From Membranipora membranacea (Eukaryota; Bryozoa; Gymnolaemata; Cheilostomatida; Membraniporidae), in contig OU612066.1 of NCBI GenBank assembly GCA_914767715.1, positions 28,680,283 through 28,744,282 on the forward strand: a stretch of DNA of 64,000 nt. Direction: 5' to 3'. The notes below the pieces were generated by a model. The model saw only the letters and a program-made list of their open reading frames with translations. It was not told the DNA's origin and ran no database searches. The translations under genes were made by a program, and so were the position numbers. Every line of letters begins with the position of its first letter. Position 1 is the first letter of the stretch. This document shows positions 1-11,351 of this stretch, in pieces.

Positions 1-9
1 TTGACGTAT

Positions 10-575
10 TTATGAGTATTTATAAAAAAGGCTTTTTCTGCAAAGAGCAGTATTGGATTTAGGGAGGGTCGTGGTTTTATGATGATACCTGTCATTTGTT
101 GCTAGGTGATGTATATGATGGTGATGTGGATGGCTGGTGTTCTTTCTCACATTATTGACATACTTTAGGCAGCGTATGTCCAGATAAACACTTAGTTCTG
201 TTAAATTTAATGCTACAAGACGCTCATCATAATGTTCTAACCATGGCAAAATAACCCTGAGACATAACTTCTGGAGTCGTTCAAGAATCTCTTTGTCCCC
301 TTTTGATAAGTATGGGAACCAACTTGGTGCTGCGTACGAGATCACTGACAGAACTTTGGATCTATAAAATGTGGCCAGACTAGACGTGGAGACCCCAGCT
401 TTCCTGAGCCGAATAATGGGATGCACAGCTGGCCTTAACTTACTTATTACAGAGTCAACGTGAGCACTGAATCTCATATGATTGTCAAAGCAAACCCCTA
501 AAAGTTTGACTGATGAATTTTGTGAGATGGGCATGTCATTTATCTTGATTTTTGTGCATGATCTGCTGCCCGAAA
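10..575 (-). mobile_element. LINE reverse transcriptase, C-terminal fragment
   Basis: The minus strand encodes the C-terminal part of a non-LTR retrotransposon reverse transcriptase. A VKLLGVCFD block (the usual YLGVxxD motif after the palm) is followed by thumb-like helices with FYRSKVLSVISYAAPSW, typical of CR1/Jockey-type elements. The palm with YADD is missing on this strand. It lies immediately beyond the fragment in the opposite orientation (576-816). The frame is open to about 603 on paper, but recognisable similarity stops near 575. This is a dead fragment. Assignment to the CR1/Jockey group rests on motif appearance only. Confidence 0.8.
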
Positions 576-816
576 TACCTTGTATAAAATACGCAGATGA
601 CACTACAGTTTATAATGTGATAGAAAGCTCAGAAGTGCGCATAGAAAACTCTACATCTCATAAAGCATCTCTCGTATTTCATGACAATCCTCTACAGTCT
701 GCAGCTGATTATGCGGCAAGCTGGTGTGAAGAAAATTCAATGCTGTTAAACGTCACTAAGTCACAATCACTGACTCTAACCCTTCAAAAGAACATCATCT
801 GTAAACAATTGGGTTT
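576..816 (+). mobile_element. Inverted LINE RT palm fragment (YADD)
   Basis: The plus strand encodes IKYADDTTVY, then ASWCEENSMLLNVTKSQS. This is the RT catalytic YADD motif followed by the normal downstream helix. In an intact RT this stretch comes directly before the LLGVCFD segment encoded on the opposite strand at 10-575. The two pieces are therefore neighbouring parts of one element, joined head to head. The orientation fits a 5' inversion made during target-primed reverse transcription. Confidence 0.75.
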
Positions 817-876
817 ATAGATTCCCGACAAACCGAAAACAGAGGGTAATAACATCAACCAACACATCCGAAATAA

Positions 877-2215
877 TCAGCACGTCAACCGGAAGTCCAC
901 AAGGCTGTGTCCATGAGTCCGTTCCTGTTCCCTCTGTATGTAGCACAGATGACTTTAGTCAACCAATCAAAAAATGTAATAAAATATGCTGACAACACGG
1001 TTCTACTAGAATGTCTTCCTGAAAGAACACAAACAAAGTTACAAAAAGAAGCTACCCATCTGGAAAACTGGTGCTCCTCAAACGATCTTCTCCTCAATGC
1101 CAAAAAAACGAAGGAGCTAGTATTCATCAATGTATGAGGTAACCGTCTGCCAGCGCCGTCACTAGTCACCAACAATACTAACATCGAAGTTGTAGACTCC
1201 TTTACTCATTACACTCAATACTGAGAAAACCATTGAATTGTACTATTCTTAGAATAGCATTTTCAACTCACCATTCTCCAATCAGGGAGCTGTATTTTCC
1301 AATAGACATTCTCACAATTTTCATTTGACATCGAGCTCAGTCCCTAGTAGCTTTTTGGAGTTTGCGCAATGTTTGATTATTAAAAAAATCAATTTTCTGT
1401 GAGCAACAATTTGTATAAACTAGTGTCTTTTTCTTTTATTTGATTGTTATTTTGAACAAAACAACTTTTATTTATGCCTGTCTTGATAATATAAAACAAT
1501 AAAACACTATGAAACAAATCCATAAATCAATGAATATTTTATTAGAGACTGCATTATATCCGGAAGAATGCATCTTGTTGTAAAGGTTTTAGTCAGGTGA
1601 CTGTCACGTGGTCATACAGTAAAGATGGCACCCTCTACTAGGGACAGCCAATCACATAGCATTTCACATAGCAAATCACATAGACATCTATAAACTTAAA
1701 TTATTATAGGATTGAGGAGTTCATAAAATCAAGTAAGTATTCCTAAATTAAGTGATTACTGTTTATAAGGCTATGAGTGAGCTGCTGTTCCAGGACTGAG
1801 TTCAGTGGAGAAAACCATCAAGAAGGCTCGTACCAGAACTCACATACTTGCCAAACTCTACCATCCGGGCAAAAACAAGAAAATCGTATGAGCCTGTTAC
1901 AAATCATTCATAGAAAGTGTTATCAGCTATAATCTAGTGGTGGTCTTCAAGCATCTCAAATCAGACTCCCATCGAAGACTGAAACATCTTATCAGCACAG
2001 CAGAATACCTAGCTGGCGGTCAATCTTTTACCAATATACAAAATCTATATTCGCTCAAACTGAAAACCAACAGCCTGAGAATGGTTGCTGGCAACCACTC
2101 TGTATCAGTGCTGACATTAAAAAGGCTTCCTTCAGGAAGTTTTCAGGCAGTAAAACAAAGAACTCAGCTATACCCTCTAAATGTTTTAGGGCCAACTCTG
2201 TCAGATATTTAAACA
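877..2215 (+). mobile_element. Degraded LINE RT remnant, interrupted
   Basis: A second RT remnant runs on the plus strand. Near 890 there is TGSPQGCV followed by a frameshift into SPFLFPLY, then KYADNTVLLE and LENWCSSNDLLLNAKKTKE (to 1137), a stop, and a further in-frame trace VVDSFTHY to about 1221. After some 570 bases without recognisable coding potential, the RT thumb/C-terminal part resumes at 1796: KKARTRTHILAKL, one in-frame TGA, ACYKSFIESVISYN, then LLPSG-like LKRLPSGSFQAVK, ending with a stop near 2215. The style resembles fish/invertebrate Rex- or RTEX-like elements and differs from the CR1-like copy at 10-816. It has a frameshift, stops and an insertion, so it is not functional. 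Confidence 0.75.
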
Positions 2216-2379
2216 CAGTTTTTCGTAAATAGATTTGAAGTGCAATTTTTGTATACAATTTTATTCCACATATTGTTTTATATCCATATATTTTTACATT
2301 ACATTCAAACTGAGCTTTGTTAGAGAATAATTTTTTAGAGAGCACCCACATCACCATTATTATCAGCACTTCCTGAGCG

Positions 2380-2890
2380 CTTTATTATCAGCATTAATAA
2401 AACATTAATAATAATATTAACATTATAAAATATTAATAAAACAAAATTATAAATATATTTAATAAATTCATAAAACTAAATTAATAAATTAATTATTATA
2501 AATTTATATTTCTGTTTTATGTTATTTTCTATTTATGTTTTTTAAATTTATTTTAAAAATTTATGCTTTTTAAATTTATTTTTTAAGGTATTTTGAATTT
2601 ATATTTATGTTAATTATTATAAAATTGATTTTGATAAATGAATTTATTAATTTTTAATTTTAATAAATTATTATAAATTATTATAAATTAATAAATTAAT
2701 TTTAATAAATTAATAAAACTAAATTAATAAAACTAAAATATTAAACATATTAATAAAAAATATAATAATAATATTAATAAAACAATAATAAAACATAAAT
2801 AAACATTAATAAACATTAATAAAAAATTAATAAAGCATTATCAGCATTAAAAAACCTGAGTGCTTAATAAAACATTAATATCAGCACTTC
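2380..2890. repeat. AT-rich low-complexity tract
   Basis: About 500 bases made almost wholly of A and T, dominated by degenerate ATTAATAAAA and AATTTATTAA permutations. It follows the 3' end of the LINE remnant directly. No gene is visible in it. Confidence 0.85.
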
Positions 2891-2995
2891 CTGAAATATT
2901 TTTATTTCTCTTCCTGAGACAATACAAAACATACTTAAGTTGAATTTTCATTTATTTGAATAAAATTTCCACTAATACAATCCACCACATTACCC

Positions 2996-3740
2996 TATCA
3001 ATGGGCATAGCGCTGATGTTTGACTGTCTATACGAAAATTTAGTAAAACTTGTCTGTCAACTAAGATTGCGCCTAAAATTTCCGTTTACAAGATATCAAA
3101 ATACCATAAGGCTGGGTATTATTAAACTTATGGGTTTGAGTGTACGTCTCATGATGGCAAAGATTTTGTTTTGTCCATAGTAGGGTGGGCCATTTTCAGG
3201 TTGACCAAAACCTCACAGTAATTTCACTGCATCACTCATCAGATACTTTTGAAAAAGATCTGTAGCTTTGGTGTAAGAGGCTTGGTTATAATACCAACAT
3301 GTCATTCCTGTCTAATTGATAGGGGAGTTTTTTCTGAGCTTCCTCGGGGTCTACTTCGACCACTTCATATCCTTAATATTCATATTTATATATGACATGC
3401 TGGATCACAGTTAAATTAAATTGAATCCTCATTTGATGACACAACATTTATTGACGAAACTGAAATCAGTCCAGAAATATAATTTCATAATTGACAGATG
3501 TTCCCCGTTGAGGATTCGTTACCATTTGATTTTTGATGTATATATATACATTTACATTGGTGTAGGTTTGTATCACATCTCCGAATTTGTAAATTATGCC
3601 ATTTCCTTGTCATGTCAAGACCTGACACCACTTACTGTCATGATAACAAGCATCAAATAGAATAATTGCAATTTGAAGATATTTTCCTGTCGTCTTCTTA
3701 AATCGCTTAGTGCTGTAGCTCTATATCAAAGATCTAGTTG
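2996..3740. repeat. Segmental duplication, copy 1 (upstream of peptide unit A)
   Basis: This stretch matches 6620-7275 in the same orientation at clearly recognisable but imperfect identity. Shared landmarks include TAGCGCTGATG near 3006, AACATGTCATTCCTGTCTAA near 3297, TTTGTAAATTATG near 3588 and CTCTATATCAAAGATCTAG near 3720. No protein is encoded. It forms the distal 5' flank of a mini-peptide gene, so the duplication unit includes gene plus flank. Confidence 0.8.
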
Positions 3741-3858
3741 ACACATTTTTTCTGAGGATTGACATAATATGTATGGATTGATAAACCTTGTCTCAGGACC
3801 TCAACAAAATCTCATGTTACCATGGGGATGATATATCTTGTTTGTTGGTTGCAGCAAC

Positions 3859-3954
3859 GACCAGTCATTACAAGGCAGTTGCTTCATACTACAGGTTGAG
3901 TTGCTATCTATTTAGCTGTTTTGATAAGTTACTAGCTTCTACTGCTAACCAATA
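3859..3954 (+). promoter_or_regulatory. Conserved proximal promoter block, unit A
   Basis: The sequence starting GACCAGTCATTACAAGG and continuing to CATACTACAGGTTGAG recurs before each mini-peptide start: 7392 (near identical), 8083, 18176 and 21508. In units D and E the same position carries a TATA box 62 bases before the ATG. Here the equivalent is the degenerate CTATCTATTTAG. The block is therefore probably the core promoter and 5' leader of the family. Confidence 0.55.
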
Positions 3955-4768
3955 ATGAGGATCCTTCTCGTAACAGTGGCCCTTTTAGTCGCTCTTGTAA
4001 CATCTTCTCTCGCACAAGGTATTGGTAAGTATTTGCAACACATTTTGCTACACCGCCTAAATTGTTCATTTATGTTGATTCATGCACTTGTACTACCCTC
4101 AATCTAGTATTTACTCTTATTGATAATATTTATTTTTCTTTGGATGTTCCTCTTTCAATAATTATCAGTAAAATCTAATACTTAGGTCTGTCTTGTCACC
4201 AGTCAGTACAATCTGCACAGTTCCATGCAATTTATGAAGCAAACTCCCCCATCGAGTCTGCCCTGATGTCTTTGATCGCAAACGTTTTAATAATCAAAAA
4301 GATCTTCATGCTCTCATTATGTATCTACTAAATACTGTCAACAACTCCCCAGCACCCAGTAGCGTCCAAAAGTTTTTTTCAGTTATGAGATTTTTAACAA
4401 CGGTTACATTTATATTGAGTAAAACCATTCTGATGTTATCGAACTTTGGTTTGATAGAAAAATGTAATAAAACCAATACCAATGTCAAGCTTATCTTAGA
4501 TTTTTCCTTCTCCTCCTTGTAGTAGATTCGCCGTGTTCGTGTGGAGCAGGCATATGCTTCTGTAAGTACATCACTGTAGTAGCAAGATACAATTATGCTT
4601 TGTGTAAAGAAACTGGATGATTGCTTGACTGCAAAAGGAAATTACCTACAAATTAGCTAGACCTCATTATTCTCATGAAACATATAAGTCAGGCTTCTCC
4701 ATATCATGTGAAATGTGTCTTAATTTTCACTTTTCTTTTAAATTATAGGCGATTTCATCATATCATAA
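3955..4768 (+). CDS. Mini secreted Cys-rich peptide, unit A (3 exons, 42 aa)
   Basis: I do not recognise this family. Proposed exons are 3955-4024, 4523-4561 and 4749-4768; all three introns' ends are GT/AG and the phases join (1, 1). The product starts MRILLVTVALLVALVTSS followed by LAQ, a textbook signal peptide with cleavage expected near Ala20-Gln21. The mature part is about 22 residues: a core PCSCGAGICFC (spacing C-x-C-x4-C-x-C) and the tail DFIIS before TAA. A polyadenylation signal lies at 4887-4892. The same exon-intron layout, Cys spacing and IIS-stop tail recur at 8157-9060, which supports these very short exons as real. Four cysteines suggest a two-disulfide secreted peptide; function is unknown. 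The short exons are an inference without transcript support. Confidence 0.6.
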
Positions 4769-4886
4769 CAGCATGGACCTGCGATCAGATCATCCCATCA
4801 TTGTCTCTGTTGGGCAGATAATTTCTTTGCGGCAGATATGTTTTTTCTTGTTAGTAATACAAAATATATACTATTACTAATTGAGA

Positions 4887-4892
4887 AATAAA
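4887..4892 (+). terminator. Polyadenylation signal AATAAA, unit A
   Basis: AATAAA about 120 bases after the proposed stop of peptide unit A, a normal distance for a short 3' UTR. Confidence 0.45.
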
Positions 4893-4909
4893 CTATGATA
4901 CACACTGCT

Positions 4910-5190
4910 TCATTTCAAATGCATGCAATATCCACATATTTCATTGCGCAGTTTCAATAACTGGTAGTTACAGCTTACAAAGTCCTTACTGGGTGATTGG
5001 GGATATTTCACAGCTATTTCAAACAAGGAGCTTGTACCTATTCTTTCTATCCTATGAGCAAAACAGTAATTACTCATAGCAGTTCATCTTATGGGATCAT
5101 AGGTAGAAGACACTTTAGCTGTTATGCATCATGAACTGATAGAGTCTGTTCCACAGTCCTCATGAAGTGACGCTGTGGCTAATAGATGTA
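4910..5190. repeat. Segmental duplication, distal copy 1
   Basis: This matches 7640-7920 in the same orientation. Landmarks are GCATGCAATATCCACAT, CAAACAAGGAGCT, GTACCTATT and TAGCTGTTATGCATCAT. It is the downstream flank of unit A and, in the second copy, lies between units B and C. It has no coding potential. Confidence 0.75.
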
Positions 5191-6619
5191 TTTCAGCTGT
5201 AGCCTTACAAAAAGCCATAGCTGGAACATTTTGGTTGGCAGCTGCTTAGAAGGAAATATGAAATGACCAGTCTCAAAGCGATCAACCAATTTGTTGACAC
5301 CTGCCGAACAGCATATATATGACATTGATTGATGACAATCCAAAAATATTGAGAGCCAGACCTGCGAATTTGAGTGTTGATGATGGATGATAGGATTAGC
5401 TAATATGCCAGGTTCAGCCCCCATTTATGCAAAGTTTGACAAATAATAAGTTATGCAGCTGTGATATTTAGGTGTGATCCCTTGATCCCCAAGCTTTAAG
5501 GTGATTTATGAGTCTGTACAGAAAAAGGCAAAATTTCTGAGATATATTTTTCTATATTCCACAAATATATCGCAAATAGAGAGTGTGCATCAAATTATAA
5601 CTTGGCATCATATTCTATTCATGTATGTTACATTGACAGCTACAATACAGCTAACAAACTGATGATCAATGAATTCGGCCTGCAATTTCTCCTTGCCATC
5701 AGCATTTGTTAACTCATTGATTCAACCCAAAGCCACATCCAAGTGTGTGATTTCACATTTTGGATCGAAACTAAATCATCATATTAAGGTGCCATACCAA
5801 TAGTCGGTCGAAATACATATACAAGTACATGCCACTATACATTAAGAGTAGGCTCTTGACTGCATCAAGGACATATGGCAACCTATCATACTGGTGGTGG
5901 AGGGATATATCAAAACAAGATTGTTGAGCCCAACCCAAAATCTTTCAAGCCAACGATTAAGGCTTACTGCTAGTAACATTTGACATGTTTGCAAGATGAG
6001 ACCAGAGACCTTTCCCGAAAATATCATTCAAAACCTGTCAACATTTACAGAGACTAAACAGAATTTTGTCAGTTCGTTAATATTGATGGTTGCAGGCAGA
6101 CATGTTAGTTCTGCTACCTATTGAGACCATTGTCGGCAGCTCTCCTGATGGCATATTCTGCCGTCAGTCAAGTAAAGGCACAGTAACATTATGTTGCGTG
6201 GTTGAATAAAAAAACACCAAAAACCTGGCTGATGCTTGGCTGACAGTAGATGATGCCATCAGGTCGAAAGAAATTGGCTTCCATTTTTCTTTAGATGCGA
6301 ATGGAAACTGTGCTCTCAAGGCATATCATGCATTCTACTATCAGCTACATGGTGAACTGGCTGCCCATGAGCTTCCGAATGAAGCAGTTGTATGGGTAAC
6401 CTGACAAAAGCATCTCCTTCTTATCTCCTCCTCTTAACTCAACCAGAAAATAAATTGTACTTGGCTACAACGTTGGACCCAAATAGACTTCTATGATCAT
6501 GCAGATTTTCTCTCCCTATATCACCTGTATATGGAACAAACTGTAAACAACAATTTGAACACTCATTGTCTTTGTTTCACAAAGCAGGGTGGCTCAACTC
6601 GACTGAGGCAAACATCCCT
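5191..6619. other. Non-coding interval between duplicated units
   Basis: I see no gene here. A short stretch near 6450 reads LYLATTLDP on the plus strand, faintly like a hAT/ZBED transposase motif, but it is isolated and followed by a stop. Confidence 0.5.
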
Positions 6620-7275
6620 TTCATTGACCATAGCGCTGATGCGTGACTGTCTATACAAAATTTAGTAACACTTCTCTGTCAACAAAGACAGCTGTACTTC
6701 ACATGATAGTAACGTTGTGTCCATTGGATGGCACACTTCTGTCAGGTTTTCCGACGACATCACAGTAATATTGCTGCAACAATCATCCGATTTTTGATTT
6801 GAGAAAGATCTGTAGCTTCGCGCAAGAGGCTTGGCTGAACATATCAACATGTCATTCCTGTCTAACAGAGAGCAATATGTAATGGATAGGGGGTTTTCTA
6901 AGCTTCCTCAGGGTTCATATTCTAAATATTAACATATGACATGCTGAATTACAGTTGAATTTAATCCCCATGCCATTTGATAACTCAACATTTATTGATG
7001 AATCTTAAATTAGTCCAGAAAAACCATACAGCAGATTTCCTTGTTGAGGTTTTGCCACCATTTTCATTGTATATATGTATACCTATACATTGGTGTACGT
7101 TGGTATCAAAACTCTGGATTTGTAAATTATGGCATTTCCCTGTCATGTCAAGACTTGACACCTCTTACCGTCACGTTAACAAGCGACAAAGAGATTAATT
7201 GCAATTTGAAGACATTTTCATGTCACTTCATGAAACTGCTGAGAGCTGTAGCTCTATATCAAAGATCTAGTTGAC
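6620..7275. repeat. Segmental duplication, copy 2 (upstream of unit B)
   Basis: Second copy of the 2996-3740 block, starting with TAGCGCTGATGCGTGACTG and ending with CTCTATATCAAAGATCTAG. It has small insertions and deletions relative to copy 1, so the duplication is not recent. Confidence 0.8.
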
Positions 7276-7391
7276 ACAAAATTTTGAATAATTGACATAC
7301 AAATTGATTAACAATTCTTTTCGTAAGCCTAGGGCATCAACAAAAGCTCATGTTTCCGTGGGGATATAGTGCGTTAAATTTTCACCTCATT

Positions 7392-7560
7392 GACCAGTCA
7401 TTACAAGGTAGTCGCTTCATACTACAGGTCCACTTACTATTTATTTTGCTGCTTTTTTTGACTTACTAGCCGACCTCAACTGCTCACTGATCATGGGGAT
7501 TCTTCTTTTCAATGTTTACCCAGACCGCCTGTTTGTTTCATGTCCATCAATAGTAAACTA
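7392..7560 (+). pseudogene. Mini-peptide unit B, decayed signal-peptide exon
   Basis: The promoter block is conserved (GACCAGTCATTACAAGG at 7392). At 7493 an ATG reads MGILLFN, matching MRILLFT of the other units, but the frame then diverges into unrelated residues and no GTAAGT donor follows at the expected 70 bases. No second exon is visible before unit C. This is a dead copy. Confidence 0.55.
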
Positions 7561-7639
7561 ATAATACTATTATAATAGACAATTACTGTTGGTATGCCCA
7601 TGAATGCTCTCACTCCTACCATTGATTTCACTGCCTCAT

Positions 7640-7920
7640 TCCAACTGCATGCAATATCCACATTTTTAATGGCCCAGTCTCAACAATAGGTAGTCTCAGT
7701 TTACAAAGCCAACTGCTTTCCTCACTGGGTTTTGTGGGATATTTCACAGGTATTGCAAACAAGGAGCTAGTACCTATTGTTCTATCCTATGGGCAAGACA
7801 GTAGTTACCCATCATCTTATGGTTTCACAGGTAGCAGTGATATTCCACAATAGCTGTTATGCATCATCGACTGATAGAGTTTGTTCTGCTGTACTCTTAA
7901 TGTGATGCTGTGGCCAATAA
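7640..7920. repeat. Segmental duplication, distal copy 2
   Basis: Second copy of 4910-5190, same orientation, lying just upstream of peptide unit C. Confidence 0.75.
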
Positions 7921-8156
7921 AACTATTTCAGCTCACAGCTCTACATTGAATATCTATGACAATGCATACTTTTTCATCATTAAGCTTTGTAGAAATGACG
8001 TAGGCTGTGTCGAAGGAACAATTAAATGTCAATCTTCATGTTTTCATGGTGATACATGGTATGAAATCATTGTCTGCCAGACAAGCCATTAAAAGTTAGT
8101 TGGTGCATACAGGAGGTTTTTTTTTTATTTTGCTGGTTTGTGACTGATCACCAATC

Positions 8157-9060
8157 ATGAGGATTCTTCTATTCACTTAAGCCATTATAGGTGCTTTTGT
8201 TTCGTATTCTCTTGCACAAGTTATAGGTAAGTATTCAAACATGTACAGGAACTACCATTTGAGAGTGGCAGTATTTTTGTAGACAAACTTGAAAAGGTTA
8301 TTTTTGGCCTGCATCTCAACATCAGCAAAACACAGATCAATTTTGTCACCCTGTCAGTGAAGTTTGTACAGAATATAAAATTTACTTATTCAAAGGATCC
8401 ATCCTGTTGTTACCCAATGAGTGAAAGCGAATCCTCTTTGGTTTTTTTATGCTTGTTTTACTCTTGTGATGAATGGATTCATCACTGAGGGATTTCTTGT
8501 CATAAATCTGCATATTATAATCTAAGAATTGATGACGTAGACTCATCGGACGATACTGCCTGAAACTTTGCGTTATATTTTTGTTTGTGTCAACGCAGTG
8601 TTTGTCTCAGGTTTTTTTTTCTGTCTTCCATTTTCAATATGTGAGTGCCCACAAAACCCGTGTCTCTGTGTTGGTAAGTGTAGTCATTATTTTTTAGACA
8701 CAGGATCATTCAACAAAAAACATACATAGTTGAAAGAGTGGAAGTCATTTATCTGCAAATTATTAGGTCAAAACAGCATTGTTGAGGTTACTTGTAAGTG
8801 GCCTTTCCATATCAAGAAACAATATAGATATCAGGAATTGTAGGCCCACATGTTACTGACATGTTGCTTGCCCTAATGCTATGCAAAGTAACACGAATTT
8901 TATTCCGACCGAATAGATTGTATCAAAAATGATACAGACAAAAAGGCATGATCATTTTCAAACCAAGCCCATAAGTTACAGGTGCACTCTATACCACCAT
9001 CATGTGTAATTTCACAAAACTTTCTGTAATTTTCTATTTGTAGATAACATCATATCATAA
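8157..9060 (+). pseudogene. Mini secreted Cys-rich peptide, unit C (in-frame stop)
   Basis: Proposed exons are 8157-8226, 8611-8673 and 9044-9060, with the same phases (1, 1) as unit A; exon 1 is the same 70 bases long. Exon 1 reads MRILLFT, stop (TAA at 8178-8180), AIIGAFVSYSLAQVI. Unit E has Leu at the stop position. Exon 2 encodes ICECPQNPCLCV, again C-x-C-x4-C-x-C, after a Phe-rich stretch. Exon 3 gives DNIIS and TAA, matching DFIIS in unit A. An AATAAA sits at 9109-9114. Everything except codon 8 is intact, so this is either a very young pseudogene, a null allele or a sequence error. Confidence 0.6.
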
Positions 9061-9108
9061 CATCATGGAAAAATGCATCATAATACCTCAACATTGTCAC
9101 CTTTGTGC

Positions 9109-9114
9109 AATAAA
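9109..9114 (+). terminator. Polyadenylation signal AATAAA, unit C
   Basis: AATAAA 49 bases after the exon 3 stop of unit C, at the same relative place as in unit A though closer. Confidence 0.45.
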
Positions 9115-10200
9115 TGTTTTCACACAAGGTCAAGGAGAATTATGATTATTACTATAATTGTTATTTATATGGTTTACTAATTGACTTAATAAACTTTTTG
9201 TACACTAAAAAAACTAACCTAATGTCTTGATAGCAAGCTGGGCATAACATGAAATCTGAAACAATTAGCATAGCTGCAGATTGGACTTGGAGAGGTACAC
9301 TGCTTGCAATAAAATGACTTGATTTTGAAACTACCTGTTGAGACACAAGGTATTGCTTGTAATGCCCAGTCATCTTGAGTGTATGTCTAGCTTCATGTAA
9401 TACCCCAAGTACCATCCCACATTTGCCAAGGTCTGAAATGAAGGGATCATGGTAATGGGATAATGAAATTTTGAATAACCTAGAAAAAAACAGTTGTCAT
9501 GGTTTTTGCAGCCTTTCAATCCAGGGTTTACAGATATTTGTCAAACACTCAACCGCCATCGGAAGAAATTGAAATCACAATAGTCAATTATGCATGTTTC
9601 CAAACAGCAGACCTTCATTCTACACAAAATTTATTGTTTACATCATTGACAGCCTTTCTTGCCCTGATGACCTACCATGGGCAGATTATTAATTAAGCTA
9701 AGTTAGATAATAATTGCTCAAACTTTACTGATTACACCTCTGACTCTGGAAAGGCTCCGATAAATGAGGTGACAATATTAATAGTAGTCCATTTTTTGCA
9801 CATAAAGCAAAACAATTATGCTTCAGCGTATAAGGTTGTCACAATTCTGACTGTAACTTCCTGATGTTCAATGTTTAGGTATTTATCAACTTGTTGCAGT
9901 TATCTGTCTTATCATAATATTGATTTGCGATATCTGTTTCCATGGAGGGTATGGTTTCTTCAATTAAACTGAGCGTTGGTGAAAGAAAAAAGATGCTGAT
10001 ATTTGGAGCTCTGAAGAAGTATCAACAAACATTTGAGTTCCCCCAATGTTTAGTTTTCTCATGAACGTATGCAAGATGGTTGGCGGCACATTAGATTGAA
10101 AAGTGCCCTCAGGGACTTGTAAAAATCCAGTTTCACTGGACTATTTTAGCTGAGTAGCCTTTTACAATATATTTACAAGCAGTGGCGTATATTAGCACTC
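9115..10200. other. Non-coding interval
   Basis: AT-rich sequence with no credible exon, TIR or RNA gene that I can see. Confidence 0.5.
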
Positions 10201-10204
10201 ACGG

Positions 10205-10500
10205 CCCACGGATTTGCCTTGTAATCACTGTTAATCAGATTGTTGTGGGTTCAAATCCCATCAAGGTCAGTTTTTTTTCAAATGGGTGCTTTATAACTGG
10301 AGCATTTTTACCGTAATCTTCTACTGCTATTGAGTTGTTTTCTGAAAGTACCCAACAGCTCAGTGAGCTATTGAAATACCTCTCTGCTTGCACTATTTTG
10401 CTACCGATATGCAAAAATTTCCGTGGTGGGAGCGCCCCTCCCACACCCTCCCCGCCACGCCTACAGCGTGTGGATCGGGCTGCGCCCGATCATTATGCTC
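10205..10500 (+). repeat. tRNA-derived SINE-like sequence with GC-rich tail
   Basis: GTGGGTTCAAATCCCAT at about 10247 is a Pol III box B / T-arm-like motif, followed by an oligo-T run and TTTATAACTGGAGCATTTTT. The same order (T-arm, oligo-T, TTATAGCTGGAGCATTTTT) occurs at 53766-53900, so both derive from one repeat family. Further on is a GC-rich patch with a perfect 8-bp hairpin, GATCGGGC-TGC-GCCCGATC, at 10473-10491. Box A is not clear. Confidence 0.45.
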
Positions 10501-11350
10501 ATCTCTGAAAAGTCAGTGAGTGAAATTTTTTAGAATATACGCCCCTGTTTACAAGGTGGTCAGGAATAAGTTTTTAAGGTCGACTGACTTGCGCAGCCAA
10601 TATTAGTGTAAGAGTGAACTGAATACTATCAATAACATTAATGTTACCAAATTTTCTATATTTGTTTATATCTTTTTTTGGTCTCCGATATAGTACTTAT
10701 AGTACAGTAGTGCTTTGCAAGTATTAATTTTACAGTAGAAATCGTAGTGAACAGGAGTGGACAAAATGGTTAAGATGCGATTGGATTTTGACCGCGCTTC
10801 AGGAGCTATTACCACTGGGGAAGGTAGCCATGTTCAAATTTTGTACGCTAACCACACAGCTGCACCTGTTGATAGAGTTTTATTGTAGTGGCAAAATACT
10901 CACTCCACATATAACCAGGTCCACAAAAACTCACTCCACAGATTCATTTTGCTGTTTTTGAGATTGAATTTATTCATTTTCGATCACAACCACAGTTGTG
11001 CAACCTTGCTTTACAGCATGTTGTGTACATGACTTCCATATGCTGTTAAAAACGTATGCCTTTCCATCTTGCGTCATAGCTTCACATAAGAACCCATCAT
11101 AAAATACAATTACAGAATATCAACGGGCAGGGGAATTTAATGAAAAGACCGATGTTGTTATTGCATGCACTCAGGTTACCTTAGAACAAGTCTAATACAT
11201 ATGCCTGCATTTCTGTCTTGTCTTGTCTTATGTATATATACTTTTTATTGTCATTCTACATCATCTTTAGGAATGTTTTTCATGCAGTGACAGAACAAAA
11301 AAGAAAAAACTTAAGCGGAGAGAAAAAGAAAAAATACTCAAGTAACAAGA
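10501..11350. other. Non-coding interval upstream of LINE 3' end
   Basis: No gene is visible. The LINE on the minus strand ends near 11352, so its 3' UTR probably lies here, but no poly-A or microsatellite tail is obvious. Confidence 0.4.
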
Positions 11351-11351
11351 A

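Noticed and set aside
6440-6495. hAT/ZBED transposase-like motif LYLATTLDP
   Set aside because: A single nine-residue similarity followed by a stop, with no supporting frame on either side.
8178-8180. Recoding (stop read-through) in peptide unit C
   Set aside because: TAA is the least likely stop for recoding and there is no downstream stem; pseudogenisation or allele is simpler.
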